64,000 bases of DNA, taken from Amoebidium appalachense (Eukaryota > Ichthyosporea). The stretch is from contig CAVNZM010000008.1 in NCBI GenBank assembly GCA_963693365.1, forward strand, positions 9,362,001 through 9,426,000. Direction: 5' to 3'. Positions 29,720-56,108 of this stretch are shown piece by piece. The translations under genes and the position numbers were made by a program. Position 1 is the stretch's first letter. Every line of letters begins with the position of its first letter. The notes below the pieces were generated by a model, which was not told where the DNA came from, did not search any database, and saw nothing but the letters and a program-made list of their open reading frames with translations.

Positions 29720-30872
29720 CGGTGACTGCAAATACGGCCACTCCCCATGGAACCTGGCCTACACCCCGGCCACCCTCTCCCCCAGCCCCGGGAACGCAGA
29801 TGGGGAGGGTGAAGGGTCAGACACGGAGCCAGAATCGGAATCGACGGACCCAGCGACGACTCCGACGACTCAGAGGACTCTAGCACCGACAGCACCAACA
29901 GCAAATACGAGCCCCCTGAGCCCCCAGCCGATAACCACACTCACAACAAGCAGTGTGTGGGGTGGACCCGTGCTGTGGAGGTGATACGGGCAGACCCCTA
30001 CGTGGCCTTCAAGACCCGAATCACCACCCACACGGTAGTCCCGAAGTACCACAAGGACTTCATCGACACCGACAGCATCGACATCTACCAAGTCATCGAT
30101 GGCTCCGATCCGGCCGAGCAGTGGAGGAAGATACACAATTTTCGGCGGCATCTTCCCCCCCACCAACAGTCATCACCCCAGATGCTCCACCTGCAAGGAG
30201 GCCACACCCTTGCCGGGGGACCTCCCCGGCCCACCACCCCCCCAGCAGCCACCACCGGTAGGGTCACCACCAGGACACAAGTGCACGGCCCATGGCCACC
30301 CGGCTGACCTGCCGAGCCCACCCACTCCCCGTAGGCTCACCTACACCGACTTGGTGCCCCAGGCCACCTATGACGAGTGGCAGCAGCAAATCACCCTGCT
30401 CCCCCCAGACCAACCGATCAGCGTTTATACGGACGGCAGCCTCACCCACCTGGGCAGGAGGATAGCCCAGGCCGGAGCCGGGGCTGTGCTGGACACCCCG
30501 GACCGGAAAGCACCACCAGTGGCGGCCAAGACCAGGCTCCATACGGCCCTATCATCCACCCAAGCCGAACTCACAGGGGTACTACTAGCCCTCCTGCTCA
30601 CCCCCACCCCCACCCCCATCCACATCAAGCTCGATAACCTCGGAGTAGTCGACCGATGGGGGGCAAACATGGACCCCACCACACGTACCCCGGCCCTCGA
30701 CGTAAGCTAAAGTTCCCTCACATAGTGGAATGGGCTCACGTACGAGACCAACTCTCCCTACGGCAACCAGGCTCTGTACAGGTATCGTGGGTGAAGGGGC
30801 ACCAATCCAACACCAAACGGTACGGTCAACGGAATAACGAGGCAGACAAGGCAGCCAATGCAGGAAGAGCCC

Positions 30873-30912
<40 letters not shown>

Positions 30913-31138
30913 ACCCCCGGCCCTGGGGGGGGGGGGGGGGGGGCGGGGGGGGGGGGGAATACTTTCTACGGTCTACAAGGCCACCGTATCCCCAGCAACA
31001 TTCCCGGTACACTGAACCGGTTGAAAAAGGACTTCCTCACCGACATGGTCGGCAAGACCAAGGCTATGTCCATACTAGCCGACCCCAGACTGCTCCCAGC
31101 CGAACGGAACCCCCTCAAGCTCAACAAGGGGCCCGCAC

Positions 31139-31620
31139 TGTTGGAAGTAGAGTCCGCTGTGACTAGGGTCGTCGTGGCGCGCTTGGGCGCTGACCCGTTT
31201 TTTACTGCTTTCAGTGTGTTAACTCCATGACTGAACTCCATGACTTAACTCCATGACTTAACTCCATGACTGAACTCCATGACTGAACTCCATGACTGAA
31301 CTCCATGTCTGAACTCCATGTCTGAACTCCATGACTGAACTCCATGACTGCACCTGGCAGAGACGTGGCTTATATACCCGTGGGGCAGCAGTCTGGAATG
31401 TAATCCGGATGCCAGGTGCTAATCGGATTGGTTACTTTCATTTAGAGATCTCTGGGACCAGTGAACCAATCGTTTGCAGTCAAAACACAATTGGCAACAT
31501 TCCTCAACTATGCAGATGTGCATGTGGTGATCGAGTGTCAGCGTGTGTCTGTGTACACGGAACCAATTGTAAAGCTAACATACACATATTGTGGAGTGAG
31601 CGTAAGTCTGCACTCCAACA
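31139..31620 (-). repeat. LTR (3' LTR in element orientation)
   Basis: 482 bp, from TGTTGGAAGTAG to CACTCCAACA. It contains ten copies of a 13-bp unit ending AACTCCATG at about 31220-31350. It differs from the other LTR mainly by five extra units. Confidence 0.88.
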
Positions 31621-31906
31621 CCCCTACCCAATTGGAGAAGTGTACACACCACTAGAGAAGAGAGAGTGAGTGTGGCTGCTTGCAGGGTAGACCGGGGTGT
31701 GCATTCCACTGTGGTGCGTGCCCCGCCAATGAAGTGGAATACTTGACGTTGATGTCGCAGGCTGCTGCGGATGGAGTTTGTGGAAGCGAAAGTCTCTACT
31801 TCACGGAAATACGCTCGCGGGTGTAGGGTACAGCCTAGAAGTCGGTTTCTGGGCTCCTCCGTTCAAGGCGTCGTAGGGGACGTGAAGTTAGAGGCCGCGG
31901 TGTCGT

Positions 31907-31923
31907 GTCTGGGCCCATAACCC
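31907..31923 (-). other. Primer-binding site matching initiator tRNA-Met anticodon arm
   Basis: The plus strand CTGGGCCCATAACCC reproduces the tRNAi-Met anticodon stem-loop with CAU in its centre, so the element's sense strand is complementary to the 5' half of the tRNA. It directly abuts the LTR end. Confidence 0.85.
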
Positions 31924-32340
31924 TGTTGGAAGTAGAGTCCGCTGTGACTAGGGTCGTCGTGGCGCGCTTGGGCGCTGACCCGTTTTTTACTGCTTTCAGT
32001 GTGTTAACTCCATGACTGAACTCCATGACTTAACTCCATGACTTAACTCCATGACTGAACTCCATGACTGCACCTGGCAGAGACGTGGCTTATATACCCG
32101 TGGGGCAGCAGTCTGGAATGTAATCCGGATGCCAGGTGCTAATCGGATTGGTTACTTTCATTTAGAGATCTCTGGGACCAGTGAACCAATCGTTTGCAGT
32201 CAAAACACAATTGGCAACATTCCTCAACTATGCAGATGTGCATGTGGTGATCGAGTGTCAGCGTGTGTCTGTGTACACGGAACCAATTGTAAAGCTAACA
32301 TACACATATTGTGGAGTGAGCGTAAGTCTGCACTCCAACA
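31924..32340 (-). repeat. LTR (5' LTR in element orientation)
   Basis: 417 bp with five copies of the 13-bp unit; the 65-bp difference from its partner equals exactly five units. Outside the minisatellite the two LTRs are nearly identical by eye, which points to a recent insertion. Confidence 0.88.
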
Positions 32341-32830
32341 CCCCTACACAATTGACAGGCAACCATCGGGGCCGTCAGAGGCAACACTCGTAGCCTGTCC
32401 CTGGCTATGGGCACCCTGCCTACCATGACACGGCTACACCGAGATCACCCCACCGTCGTTACACAGCCCACATGCCCCCGGTGCAGCCAGCACCCGGAGA
32501 CCACCACCCACCTCTGGGCCTGCCCGGCCCATGCCCGGCAGGTCCCCACCCTGACCACGGCCATCACAGCCTGCATCCACAACGTCCTGCACACTCGTCA
32601 CCCAACACGCCCACGGCACAGCACCAACATACGGCAGCCACGGTGGTAGACCAATGTGCATGGATAAACTGGATAGGAGGCAACGGTGACCCACCAGACC
32701 CCGAAGACATCAAGCTTGCAACTGCTAGTGGGTCGCACGGGGATTCTGCCCACGATCGGTGGGCCCACTACTAGCAGCCACCGGCACCACCAAGACCACC
32801 ACCCGGGCCATCTTAGGAAAATCACAGTAG

Positions 32831-33150
32831 AGTTGCAGTCCTTTTTCTTTTCAAAAATTTGGCACCCACGGAACACAACACTCCCCCCCACCCACCCCAA
32901 AATGCAAAAACACCACCATATACCCACCACCCGTAGAAAGAAAAGTATGGCTCCCCAAAAACCCAAGACACACAAATACACCCCCCACACACACCCGGCC
33001 AGCCTGTTCTGACTGCCGGAACACACACAGACCCAATGTGCCCTGTAAACCCCACCTTTTAGTTCACAAAAACATCGCCACAACATACGTACAACACATA
33101 ATGTTAGTTAATATTTTTTTTTTTTTTGGTGGTGGTGGTGGTGGGGGGGG

Positions 33151-33193
<43 letters not shown>

Positions 33194-33744
33194 TGCATGG
33201 TTCAACAGTTTCAATGCCCACAAATTCCCACAGCCAGCAAGGACAGCTACTTTATTCTTTCCGTTTCCGTCAAGTTAAAAAACACACAGGTAGTGGCCGA
33301 TTAAAACTGTTACACATGCCAGTACTGTGTTCCTATGTTATGATCATCCCACCAGTTGATTTGTTTTCTAGAATCTCCCAACCACCGCGCCAAGCCTGCA
33401 CTAAAGCAGACTATTATTATACTTAGTGAGAGTTTACCCTTATAAATGTTTCTACACTGCAATAGCCACAGAATGTATTAAACCTGTACCGCTAGGTTTG
33501 GCTATCACACATCACAACAGAACGGCGAGTGGCTATATACTGATTCCAAATCGTTCTATAGAAAAATACAAGAAATCTAATTAAGTGCATAAACAAGAAA
33601 TCTAAGTGTGATAAACAGAAGCTGCGGGATATTGTTTGCATTGAACTTGACAATGTGTTGTATGTTGTGTCTTCCACCAGAGAATCGCCAGGAAGACAGC
33701 GGACACGGGGGGGGGGGGGGGGGGGGGGGCTTGGGAGGTAAAGT
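32831..33744. other. Spacer downstream of Rab11
   Basis: No gene seen. It contains a T-run with GGT repeats and a G-run at 33113-33189, and should hold the Rab11 3' UTR; AATAAA reads on the minus strand at 33250-33255. Confidence 0.5.
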
Positions 33745-38264
<4,520 letters not shown>

Positions 38265-38675
38265 GATTCCTGGAGCATGTATTTTTTTCCTCCAAAATTA
38301 GCCTGATGTTCCGGAGCTTCAAAGTTGTTCAGTCTGCTGTGACAGAGTCGAGAAAAGTTTGAAATTTATTTTTGTGGGCGGGTATTTTTCGTTTGTTGGA
38401 ACCAATCATTTCATTGCTACGTGTAGGTGATTGGCCACAGGTCACGAAATAAATTAGACGTGCGACCTACTCAGCTGGTTAAGGAGGTCAACAGTATCAG
38501 CTATATCAGCTCTGTAATGCACAATAAACACGAAACAGACAGCTAAACTATTATGGAATAATGTGCATACAAATTTAGCACTTTTGTATTTGTTTTCTAG
38601 GTCTATTTAGGTGTGATACATCGGCACCTGCGCGGTTGCGTTTGGGATAATTCTTCTGGCGGCGAAAAGGGCTAT

Positions 38676-38681
38676 CACGTG
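38676..38681. promoter_or_regulatory. E-box CACGTG
   Basis: Palindromic CACGTG in the Rab11-TTC38 intergenic region, 28 bp from a CRE. Confidence 0.35.
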
Positions 38682-38708
38682 TAATGGCTGATTGGTGTGA
38701 TGACCTAG

Positions 38709-38716
38709 TGACGTCA
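38709..38716. promoter_or_regulatory. CRE-type site TGACGTCA
   Basis: Perfect palindromic CREB/ATF consensus, with a second GACGTC 6 bp further on, between divergent genes. Binding is inferred from the consensus only. Confidence 0.45.
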
Positions 38717-38966
38717 TATAGACGTCGACCCGTGCATACTGTACGTTCGCGCCTTGAACATTAAAACAATATGTCCTTACTCTCAACGGATAGTAATAAT
38801 ATAATTAGACAGATTTTTATACCTGTATTATTTTGTAATTCGTTCCAGGCGTCTGTGGCGTCACATATGCTCACACGAATGCACACAAGCGGCCCACTCA
38901 AGCGAATATTTTCCGAGTCTTCATTGCGCAAGTTTAACGCAAATTTTGCAATATGTGGTGCGTAGG

Positions 38967-38976
38967 TTTTGGCGCG
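38967..38976 (+). promoter_or_regulatory. E2F-like site TTTTGGCGCG
   Basis: Matches the TTTSGCGC consensus closely. It lies about 1 kb upstream of the proposed TTC38 start. Confidence 0.3.
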
Positions 38977-40002
38977 CACTCACTTGGGTGCGCACGTCCG
39001 CCTGTCCATGGACAGAAGGGTTTCCCGCCGAGACGAGCATGGACACAAACCTGTCAACCCTTTTTCACAGAGGAAAAGACCAGATGTTACTGCAGTTGGG
39101 CGCTTGACTTCAAGAAGGTAGTCTTGGATATTTTGCAGAAACATGTGCACATGCGTTTAGGAGCTATTTCTAGCTAGATAGCACAGGGTTGTGTTGATCA
39201 GAAGTGGCCGTCTTTTTCCTGAAGTGTTCTGTAGCTGAGTTCGGACTTGCCACTAAACTAGTTGGGCCTGGAAACATCAGGCGTTTTCTCTGATCAAGGT
39301 AATCCTTATGATGGCACCGTTCTTATTCTGGTTTGCGTGCATGGCGCAAAGATAGTTGCGTTGATTTCCGTAGTTGACTGCCAACACCAACATGTGCCGC
39401 AGACATCTATGTTGCATCCTGACTGTTCTAGTCTTCATACGGTTTTCTTTTTTTTGTTGAATCGATTTTTGGGCATTTGGTTCCGTCGTCATTCAATAAT
39501 AACCGCGGCGGACTATCTTTTGAGAAGTTTTTCTTTTTTCTTTTACCCCACCATGCCATCACATGCCCCATGGTAAGCGTTGTGATAGCCTATGTGTTGC
39601 ATACGAACAACAGAGAGGAGGCCATCTCAATAGCCATGCGTCAGATAGATAGAATGTTCATTACTTTGACACGGTAAAGCATGCCCTTGTAACTAAGCAA
39701 ACTTTTCCACTTTTCCTGCGTCTAGAAAGCAACAATAACCCTGGGCCTAAGGCACACCCGACGTGCTCAAGCCCTGGTCCATATGTTAAGAGTTATTCAA
39801 TCATTTGGCCCGAAGTTTGGCAAGAAACTTGTGTTGACGTTCCCAACCTGGTTTGTAAAGTAAAAACCTATAACATAGCCCTATTTTTATCTTTGAAGCC
39901 TGTGGCAGATAGTCGCTCATAATCAAGCATCACACGCTTGGTCCTAGGCGCCCCGGCATGAGTGGTTGACTTACAACAACCCATCCTTGATGGGACACAC
40001 AG

Positions 40003-51043
<11,041 letters not shown>

Positions 51044-52370
51044 TTTAGGTTATTTATCACGTATTTTTTGGCAATGTTTGGGTGGATTTGGGAGTTGTGT
51101 AAATGTGTATAGTGTAGAGAGTGCAGATGTGAAGGTAGTGTCATATTTTGGGTTGAATCATATAAATATTTCCGAATGGCCAATCCCACACTGTTTTCCT
51201 TTATCATTTTATTTATTTATTTCTTTATTTTTTTTTGTGGGGGTGGGGGGGGGGGGGGGGGGGGGAGGGGGGTATTTACGTATGGAGAATGGTATCTGCG
51301 ACCCACACGGACGATCGCGGGGCTATTCTTTCCTTATTTCCTTAATTTAGACGGATAGTGTCGAAAATTGACACCTGGTGTACATACATACCCCAGATCT
51401 ATTGAATGTTTCAAAATCTAACGTTGAAGCCCTCTACATACGTGCACTCAGTGGCTAAGCTGCTTAGAACAATAATATTGATAAGTCACAATTTCTGTAA
51501 ACTTGCATGGGTAGTTGGGCATGTACTATAACTTCTAAAGAGAAGTGATGACAGAAGGGAGTGTTCTTGACAGATTCTTTTTTCATGGTGTGTATCGTAA
51601 ATGGGGTTTCTCTTTTTTTGCAGTTCCGGTTCTGGTGTTTTTTACATTTCCATTAAATTTGATTTAAAGTTTTCAAGTTTTGTGTACGCAGTTGTGACCG
51701 ATCTGTGCGCATGTAAGCCTTTAGTGAGTGAGGGCACCCCCACAGTGCCAGGCTCCCACCGAACATTTCCCCCCTTCTCCCCCCCCCCCACCCCCCCCCC
51801 CCCCCCCCCTCCCCTCCGGCTCTTCCCAGGCTAATATTAGTGAGGCTTCCCCTCCTCCCCTCCTACCTCCTTCCCTTCCTCCACGCCCCCCCGGTTGTTT
51901 TTTTTTCGTCAAAGATGAATTGATGTCGATCTGCTTCAAGTTTTTTTTTTCTCAGTTGCCGAGAATTTTATCTACAGTATCCCATGGCATATTTTTTTTT
52001 TTTTGTTTTTTTTTTTTGTTTTGTTTTTCCGTCCTGTGGCTGGACTCGGGGGATCTCACACACGATTGTGGAACAAGCCGTCGTGATATTGTTCGTTGCA
52101 AGAGCAAGTGCACGTGCACACATGTGAGAGGAAGGTTGCACGACCTGTATCATAAACCCTTGCTGCTCAAGTGTTGGTATGCAGCCGGTTTTTTTGTTTG
52201 CTTCCTTTTTTTTTTTTGGTGGGGCAGGGCAGGGCGGGGATAGAGCCCGGACGGGGCGGGGCAGGGTGGGACCCAGGCAGGGCGGGGGGACGGGGGGAGA
52301 AGGGGGGAGGGGGGAGGGGGGAGGGGGGGGGAGCTGCACGCAGTACTGGAGGGCCATGAGTGGTGGTGGT

Positions 52371-52672
52371 AGGGGGGGAGTTTGAATGCGGAACACAGTA
52401 CGAAGTACGCATACACGATGAGAAGCATGGTGCAGGACACATGCAAAGGCAAACATTCAAGTATGCAACATCAGCCATGCGCACAGTATGCGTCATAAGC
52501 AGAGTCCATCCTCTGGGAGTGCCCAAGTCATCTGATGACTTGGGCACTCCCAGAGTTTCGACCCCTTAGCCCGCGTATATACGACGCTCCAACTCAGACA
52601 GCAGCATCAACTGAACTTGGGTGGGTCAACCCGTCTTGATCAAAGACGAGCATGGTTGCTTATGCAAGCAAG
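52371..52672 (-). repeat. Dispersed poly-C-tailed repeat, long copy 14
   Basis: GAATGCGGAACACAGTACGA, CACGATGAGAAGCATGGTGC, CAGTATGCGTCATAAGCAGA, GTCCATCCTCTGGGAGTGCC, CGCGTATATACGACGCTCC and TGGGTCAACCCGTCTTGATC. It is inverted relative to the copy at 43.8 kb and the one clear case outside a modelled intron. A local inverted repeat, GGGAGTGCCCAAGTCATC / GATGACTTGGGCACTCCC, lies at its centre. Confidence 0.9.
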
Positions 52673-52686
52673 GTGGTGGGGGGGTA

Positions 52687-52753
<67 letters not shown>
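52687..52753 (+). repeat. G homopolymer, about 67 nt
   Basis: Unbroken G-run. Together with the run at 52810-52875 it is among the longest homopolymers in the window. Length in the assembly may not equal length in the genome. Confidence 0.9.
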
Positions 52754-52754
<1 letters not shown>

Positions 52755-52807
52755 TGAGGTCTTTCTTTATTCATTTTCGAAGTATTTAATCCTCGTTCCA
52801 AATTTCC

Positions 52808-52809
<2 letters not shown>

Positions 52810-52875
<66 letters not shown>
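52810..52875 (+). repeat. G homopolymer, about 66 nt
   Basis: Second G-run, separated from the first by 56 bp of ordinary sequence. Confidence 0.9.
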
Positions 52876-52876
<1 letters not shown>

Positions 52877-53472
52877 CATGGGTATTGATGGGTGCGTGTT
52901 TTGTGTGTGGTTGTCTCTATGATTTCGGCTGGCACTGCCATCGCAATAGTGTGAGGACATGTCTTATTGCCAAGGATACGTTTGCATGCATATGGCCGTA
53001 TTCACAAATATGCACTTCTTTTTTCGTTATTCCATTGGTGTCGTGTAAGATGTATGCATGGCAGGGCGCATGTTGCACCTTAGCTGCGGTGTGCAGGCAT
53101 CGTGCTGTGTATACCTGTGTGAGCAACGCATGTGTATTGGCTTGCTTCTTTGAGTATTTTGTGTGCAATGTGCCGTGTTCTAATTGGGGAATAATGCGAA
53201 CGTTAGAACCTGTCAGAAAGTGGTAGAGTAAGTAAACTTCAGTCATCTCAGAACGATGTTCGATGACTTCCATGAAATCTAGTATTCATCAGCGTCGCTT
53301 TAGAATTGTATTGTCTCTCCCTGACCTCCTCTCTCTTCCCCTCCCTCTCTCACCTTCTCCCTCCCCATCCACACACCACCTTCGCCCCCCCCCCCCCCCC
53401 CCCCCCCCCCATAGATCTCTCCTCACACACACACACGCACATACTTAACAAACACACACACACGCACACACA

Positions 53473-53504
<32 letters not shown>

Positions 53505-53638
53505 CATACACACACACACACGACCCCCCCCCCCCCCCCCCCCCCCCCCCTCCCCCCCCCCTTGAGGCTCTCTGAAGAACTCTCCTCACACATATGCACA
53601 CACGTACACACAAACGCACACAAACACACAAAACATCA

Positions 53639-53960
53639 TGGCCAAGAGGGGCATGGTTTTGGTTTCAACTCCTATTTCCATTTTGCTGCAGGAGCACCGC
53701 AATACAACAGGTTACCAATAGCTATGTGTATGCGTTTTATGCAAATGCAGTAGGCCGTTCTACAGCATATTCTTACTTTTTTTGTTGTTTTCTAAAAAAT
53801 TGCAGAACCTAGAGCAGGCTGTATACAACTTGATACACTTTGCGCGCAACCACCAACGCAACGGTCTCAGGACGGTTACAACAACAAGCTCACGGCCGTT
53901 GCAGATTTTGCGAACCCTGTTGGAATGCAGGCACAGGCACCCATGATTAGAACCAAATAA
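53639..53960 (+). CDS. Doubtful small two-exon gene
   Basis: ATG at 53639 opens MAKRGMVLVSTPISILLQEH. If a donor at about 53710 (ACAG|GTTACC) joins the acceptor TTGCAG before 53804, the frame continues EPRAGCIQLDTLC... and ends ...QAQAPMIRTK at 53958-53960. I recognise no domain, and the exon choice is weak: in exon 1 a different frame (GHGFGFNSYF) is equally open. It could instead be a 3' end of something upstream, or non-coding. Confidence 0.2.
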
Positions 53961-54364
53961 ATGCTGAATCTCGTAGAACTTCTTGATAGAGATATTCTAC
54001 TACAAGCGTAGTGTTCAAATGAATGGTTATTTGATTTATAGTTTATTTCTGATAACTTGAGCTTCTTTCACGTTGAAGCTGGCTTTCTTTTCTTAGAAAT
54101 ACGACTTTTTAACCGCTATGATGTGCGCTGGGAATGCTTGAAATGCCGGCATAGATAAACACAACCAATCAATTCAACGCATTCGAAGTTTTATAAACAG
54201 AATCCTTAATTTGGTTGGTTACTTGTCAGATAGCACGACTGGCGTCTGGCTCATAACAGATCTTATCGCTTTTTTGGGTGAATCCGATCCATTTCTACCA
54301 ATTAGATTCGACCGCCTTGTCACTCTAAACGGCCAGTCGCGCGCCAGTTTATGCAGTCTCCTCG

Positions 54365-54470
54365 GCGAGTCCTCGCCTTTGAATCGTTCATTTTTCTTTT
54401 TCTGTGCAAATAGGCGAGTCCTCGCCTTTGAATCGTTCATTTTTTCTTTTTCTGTGCGAATAATTAGTAT
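54365..54470 (+). repeat. Tandem duplication, about 53-bp unit
   Basis: GGCGAGTCCTCGCCTTTGAA then TCGTTCATTTTTTCTTTTTC and TGTGCRAATA, twice in a row, upstream of the forkhead gene. GGCGAGTCCTCGCC is itself palindromic. Confidence 0.85.
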
Positions 54471-54792
54471 TTGCTGGAGAAACATCATGAACAGAAACTG
54501 AACTTCCCTTGTTCTGCATAGGTTCTCGTTTTGCAACCAGTTTGGTCACTAGTGTTGTACACAGTGCGTCAGCGATGCCCTGTAAATGAGGGGTATATTC
54601 GTTATGCCTACAACTAATCTTCAGTTCACAAGACTTCACGCACACATCAAATTCTAGTCCTACACAACCTCCAGTTGACAGTTTTATCTTCGGCCACACA
54701 TCAACGGTATCCTTCCACTCGTTTCTTCTCCTTTTAACTGACACATCTTCTTAAACTGTAAGAATCTACTTCAGTTACAACTAGCGTTGAAA

Positions 54793-56026
54793 ATGCTGAG
54801 CTTCCTTCAACCCATCATGCAACGCCCAAACTTTAACCTACCCAGGACCCCAAGTGCAGAATCCGGGGTAGTGAAGTGCGAAAAACCGTCTCTGAGCTAT
54901 CAAACACTCATTGCACGAGCAATCATGAGCGCCGGAGGGTCACTTACACTTGCAGGCATCTATTCCTACATCATGGAGTCGCATTTGTACTTCAGAACAA
55001 CGCAAGATAACTGGAGAAATAGGGTCAGACACACACTCACTGTGTGCAAGTGTTTCAAGCGTATGGCTACAACATCGAGCAGGCGCGGTGGTCTATGGAC
55101 GATCGATACGGAATACAGGTAAGGTTTTTGTTATTTTTACTCGACCTTTTCCTATTTGTTTGTGATCTGTTCTGGTGTTTGATAACTGCGGGCAGTTTTT
55201 GGTGGGGTTGCTTGAAATGGCAAGAGAGGGAAGTGGGAATAGAGAGCGAGGAATGTGCCATTCGAGCCAAGGGGTTGGATTGTTTGAAATTAGGTTAGCA
55301 CAACTTGAGGTTGAAGAGTAAAAGGGAGGAACGAGGGTAAGGGGGGGAGGGGGAATGGGGGGAGTTACCACGAGGTTCTGCTGATCATGCGTTGGTTGGG
55401 ACTCCACAGCTATGATCATGATAATCCAGGCGGTCTGTGGAGTGTTAGGAGTTTTTGTAATTTTTTGGTGATACTCCATCTACTTCCACCCCACTGATGT
55501 ACTCTACGTCACTATCATGAGTCAAAGCTGATATTAAGTTTTTTCTTCGGACTTGGAATCGTGTTTCTCCCCTTAGACCGTGCTGTTGAGGTGTTTGTGT
55601 TCGCCAGGACGGGGCTCTTGGATTTACTCTGTGCACAAAGTTGTGTGTGCATAACTGCACAGAGTTCATACACGCTGAACCCCTCCTCCCCCCCAATCCC
55701 CCCCTCCACCCCCCCAACACACACACACACACACACATCCCCTCCGGCCTCCTTTGGGTTTTAAGGTGGTCCCTTCGTGATTTGCGCTTGAGGGTTTTCC
55801 TTTTTCTTTTCCTCCCCCTGTCACCTTATACCTTCTACCGAGGCTCTCTGAAGAATCTTCCTTTCCCTCCCTCCCCCACCCCCACTTACCCCCTCTTCTT
55901 TGAGGGTCTACAAGCGGTCCACACCCCTTTGTATTGTGAAAATACACTTAAGTGCACACTTTCAGTCGTGAGCTTTATTTGGCAACCATCAGCAACCGAT
56001 AGCTGTTTGTATGCCTCAGAAGGAGG

Positions 56027-56108
<82 letters not shown>

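Larger units (their letters stand above)
31139..32340 (-). mobile_element. TRIM-like LTR retroelement with half-tRNA primer site
   Basis: Two direct repeats (31139-31620 and 31924-32340) enclose only 303 bp with no coding capacity. The ends are a perfect inverted TGTTGGA...TCCAACA, as in Ty1/copia LTRs. Read on the minus strand, the 5' LTR (32340-31924) ends CAACA and is followed at once by GGGTTATGGGCCCAG, complementary to the anticodon arm of initiator tRNA-Met. Drosophila copia has nearly the same junction and primes from the 5' half of that tRNA. A GGGTAGGGG purine tract precedes the other LTR. Size and lack of genes fit a TRIM, mobilised in trans. It interrupts the non-LTR element; I see no clear target-site duplication. 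Confidence 0.85.
29720..32830 (+). mobile_element. Decayed non-LTR retroelement with RNase H and C-terminal zinc knuckle
   Basis: Coding remnants in several frames. An acidic stretch leads to WTRAVEVIRADPYVAFKTRI (about 29960-30140). A second frame holds a Cys/His patch and then an RNase H fold: ISVYTDGSL, SSTQAELTGVLLALLL and HIKLDNLGVVDRW (about 30415-30660). A shift near 30700 moves the last part, VSWVKGHQSN...NNEADKAANAG, to another frame at about 30785-30870. After simple sequence come LNRLKKDFLTDMVGKTKAM and, beyond the inserted LTR element, LPTMTRLHRDHP followed by CPRCSQHPETTTHLWACP. That knuckle is the form usual at the C-terminus of non-LTR (LINE) polyproteins, and RNase H plus knuckle suggests an I- or Tad-like group. 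I found no reverse transcriptase, so this is a 5'-truncated, frameshifted copy. RNase H acidic residues are all present. Confidence 0.75.
38265..40002. other. Intergenic region between divergent Rab11 and TTC38
   Basis: Largely free of simple repeats, as expected for a promoter region. It holds CCAAT motifs near 38400, an E-box, a CRE and an E2F-like site (listed separately). A short frame with a donor, ATGCCATCACATGCCCCATG|GTAAGC, at 39552 could be an alternative TTC38 first exon but shows nothing diagnostic. Confidence 0.5.
51044..53638. other. Largely non-coding stretch after TTC38
   Basis: No supportable gene. It holds G-, T- and C-rich tracts, the long dispersed-repeat copy at 52.4 kb, and two G homopolymers of about 66 nt (52687-52753 and 52810-52875) only 56 bp apart. 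Around 52050-52180 there is ordinary sequence with an open frame but no recognisable domain. Confidence 0.5.

Noticed and set aside
30701-30724. GTAAGC...CACATAG as a tiny intron in the RNase H frame
   Set aside because: 24 bp is too short for a spliceosomal intron, and the element is frame-broken elsewhere; a frameshift is simpler.
39552-39573. Short ATG exon with GTAAGC donor upstream of TTC38
   Set aside because: Only seven codons and no diagnostic sequence; the exon at 40003-40141 fits the phase better.
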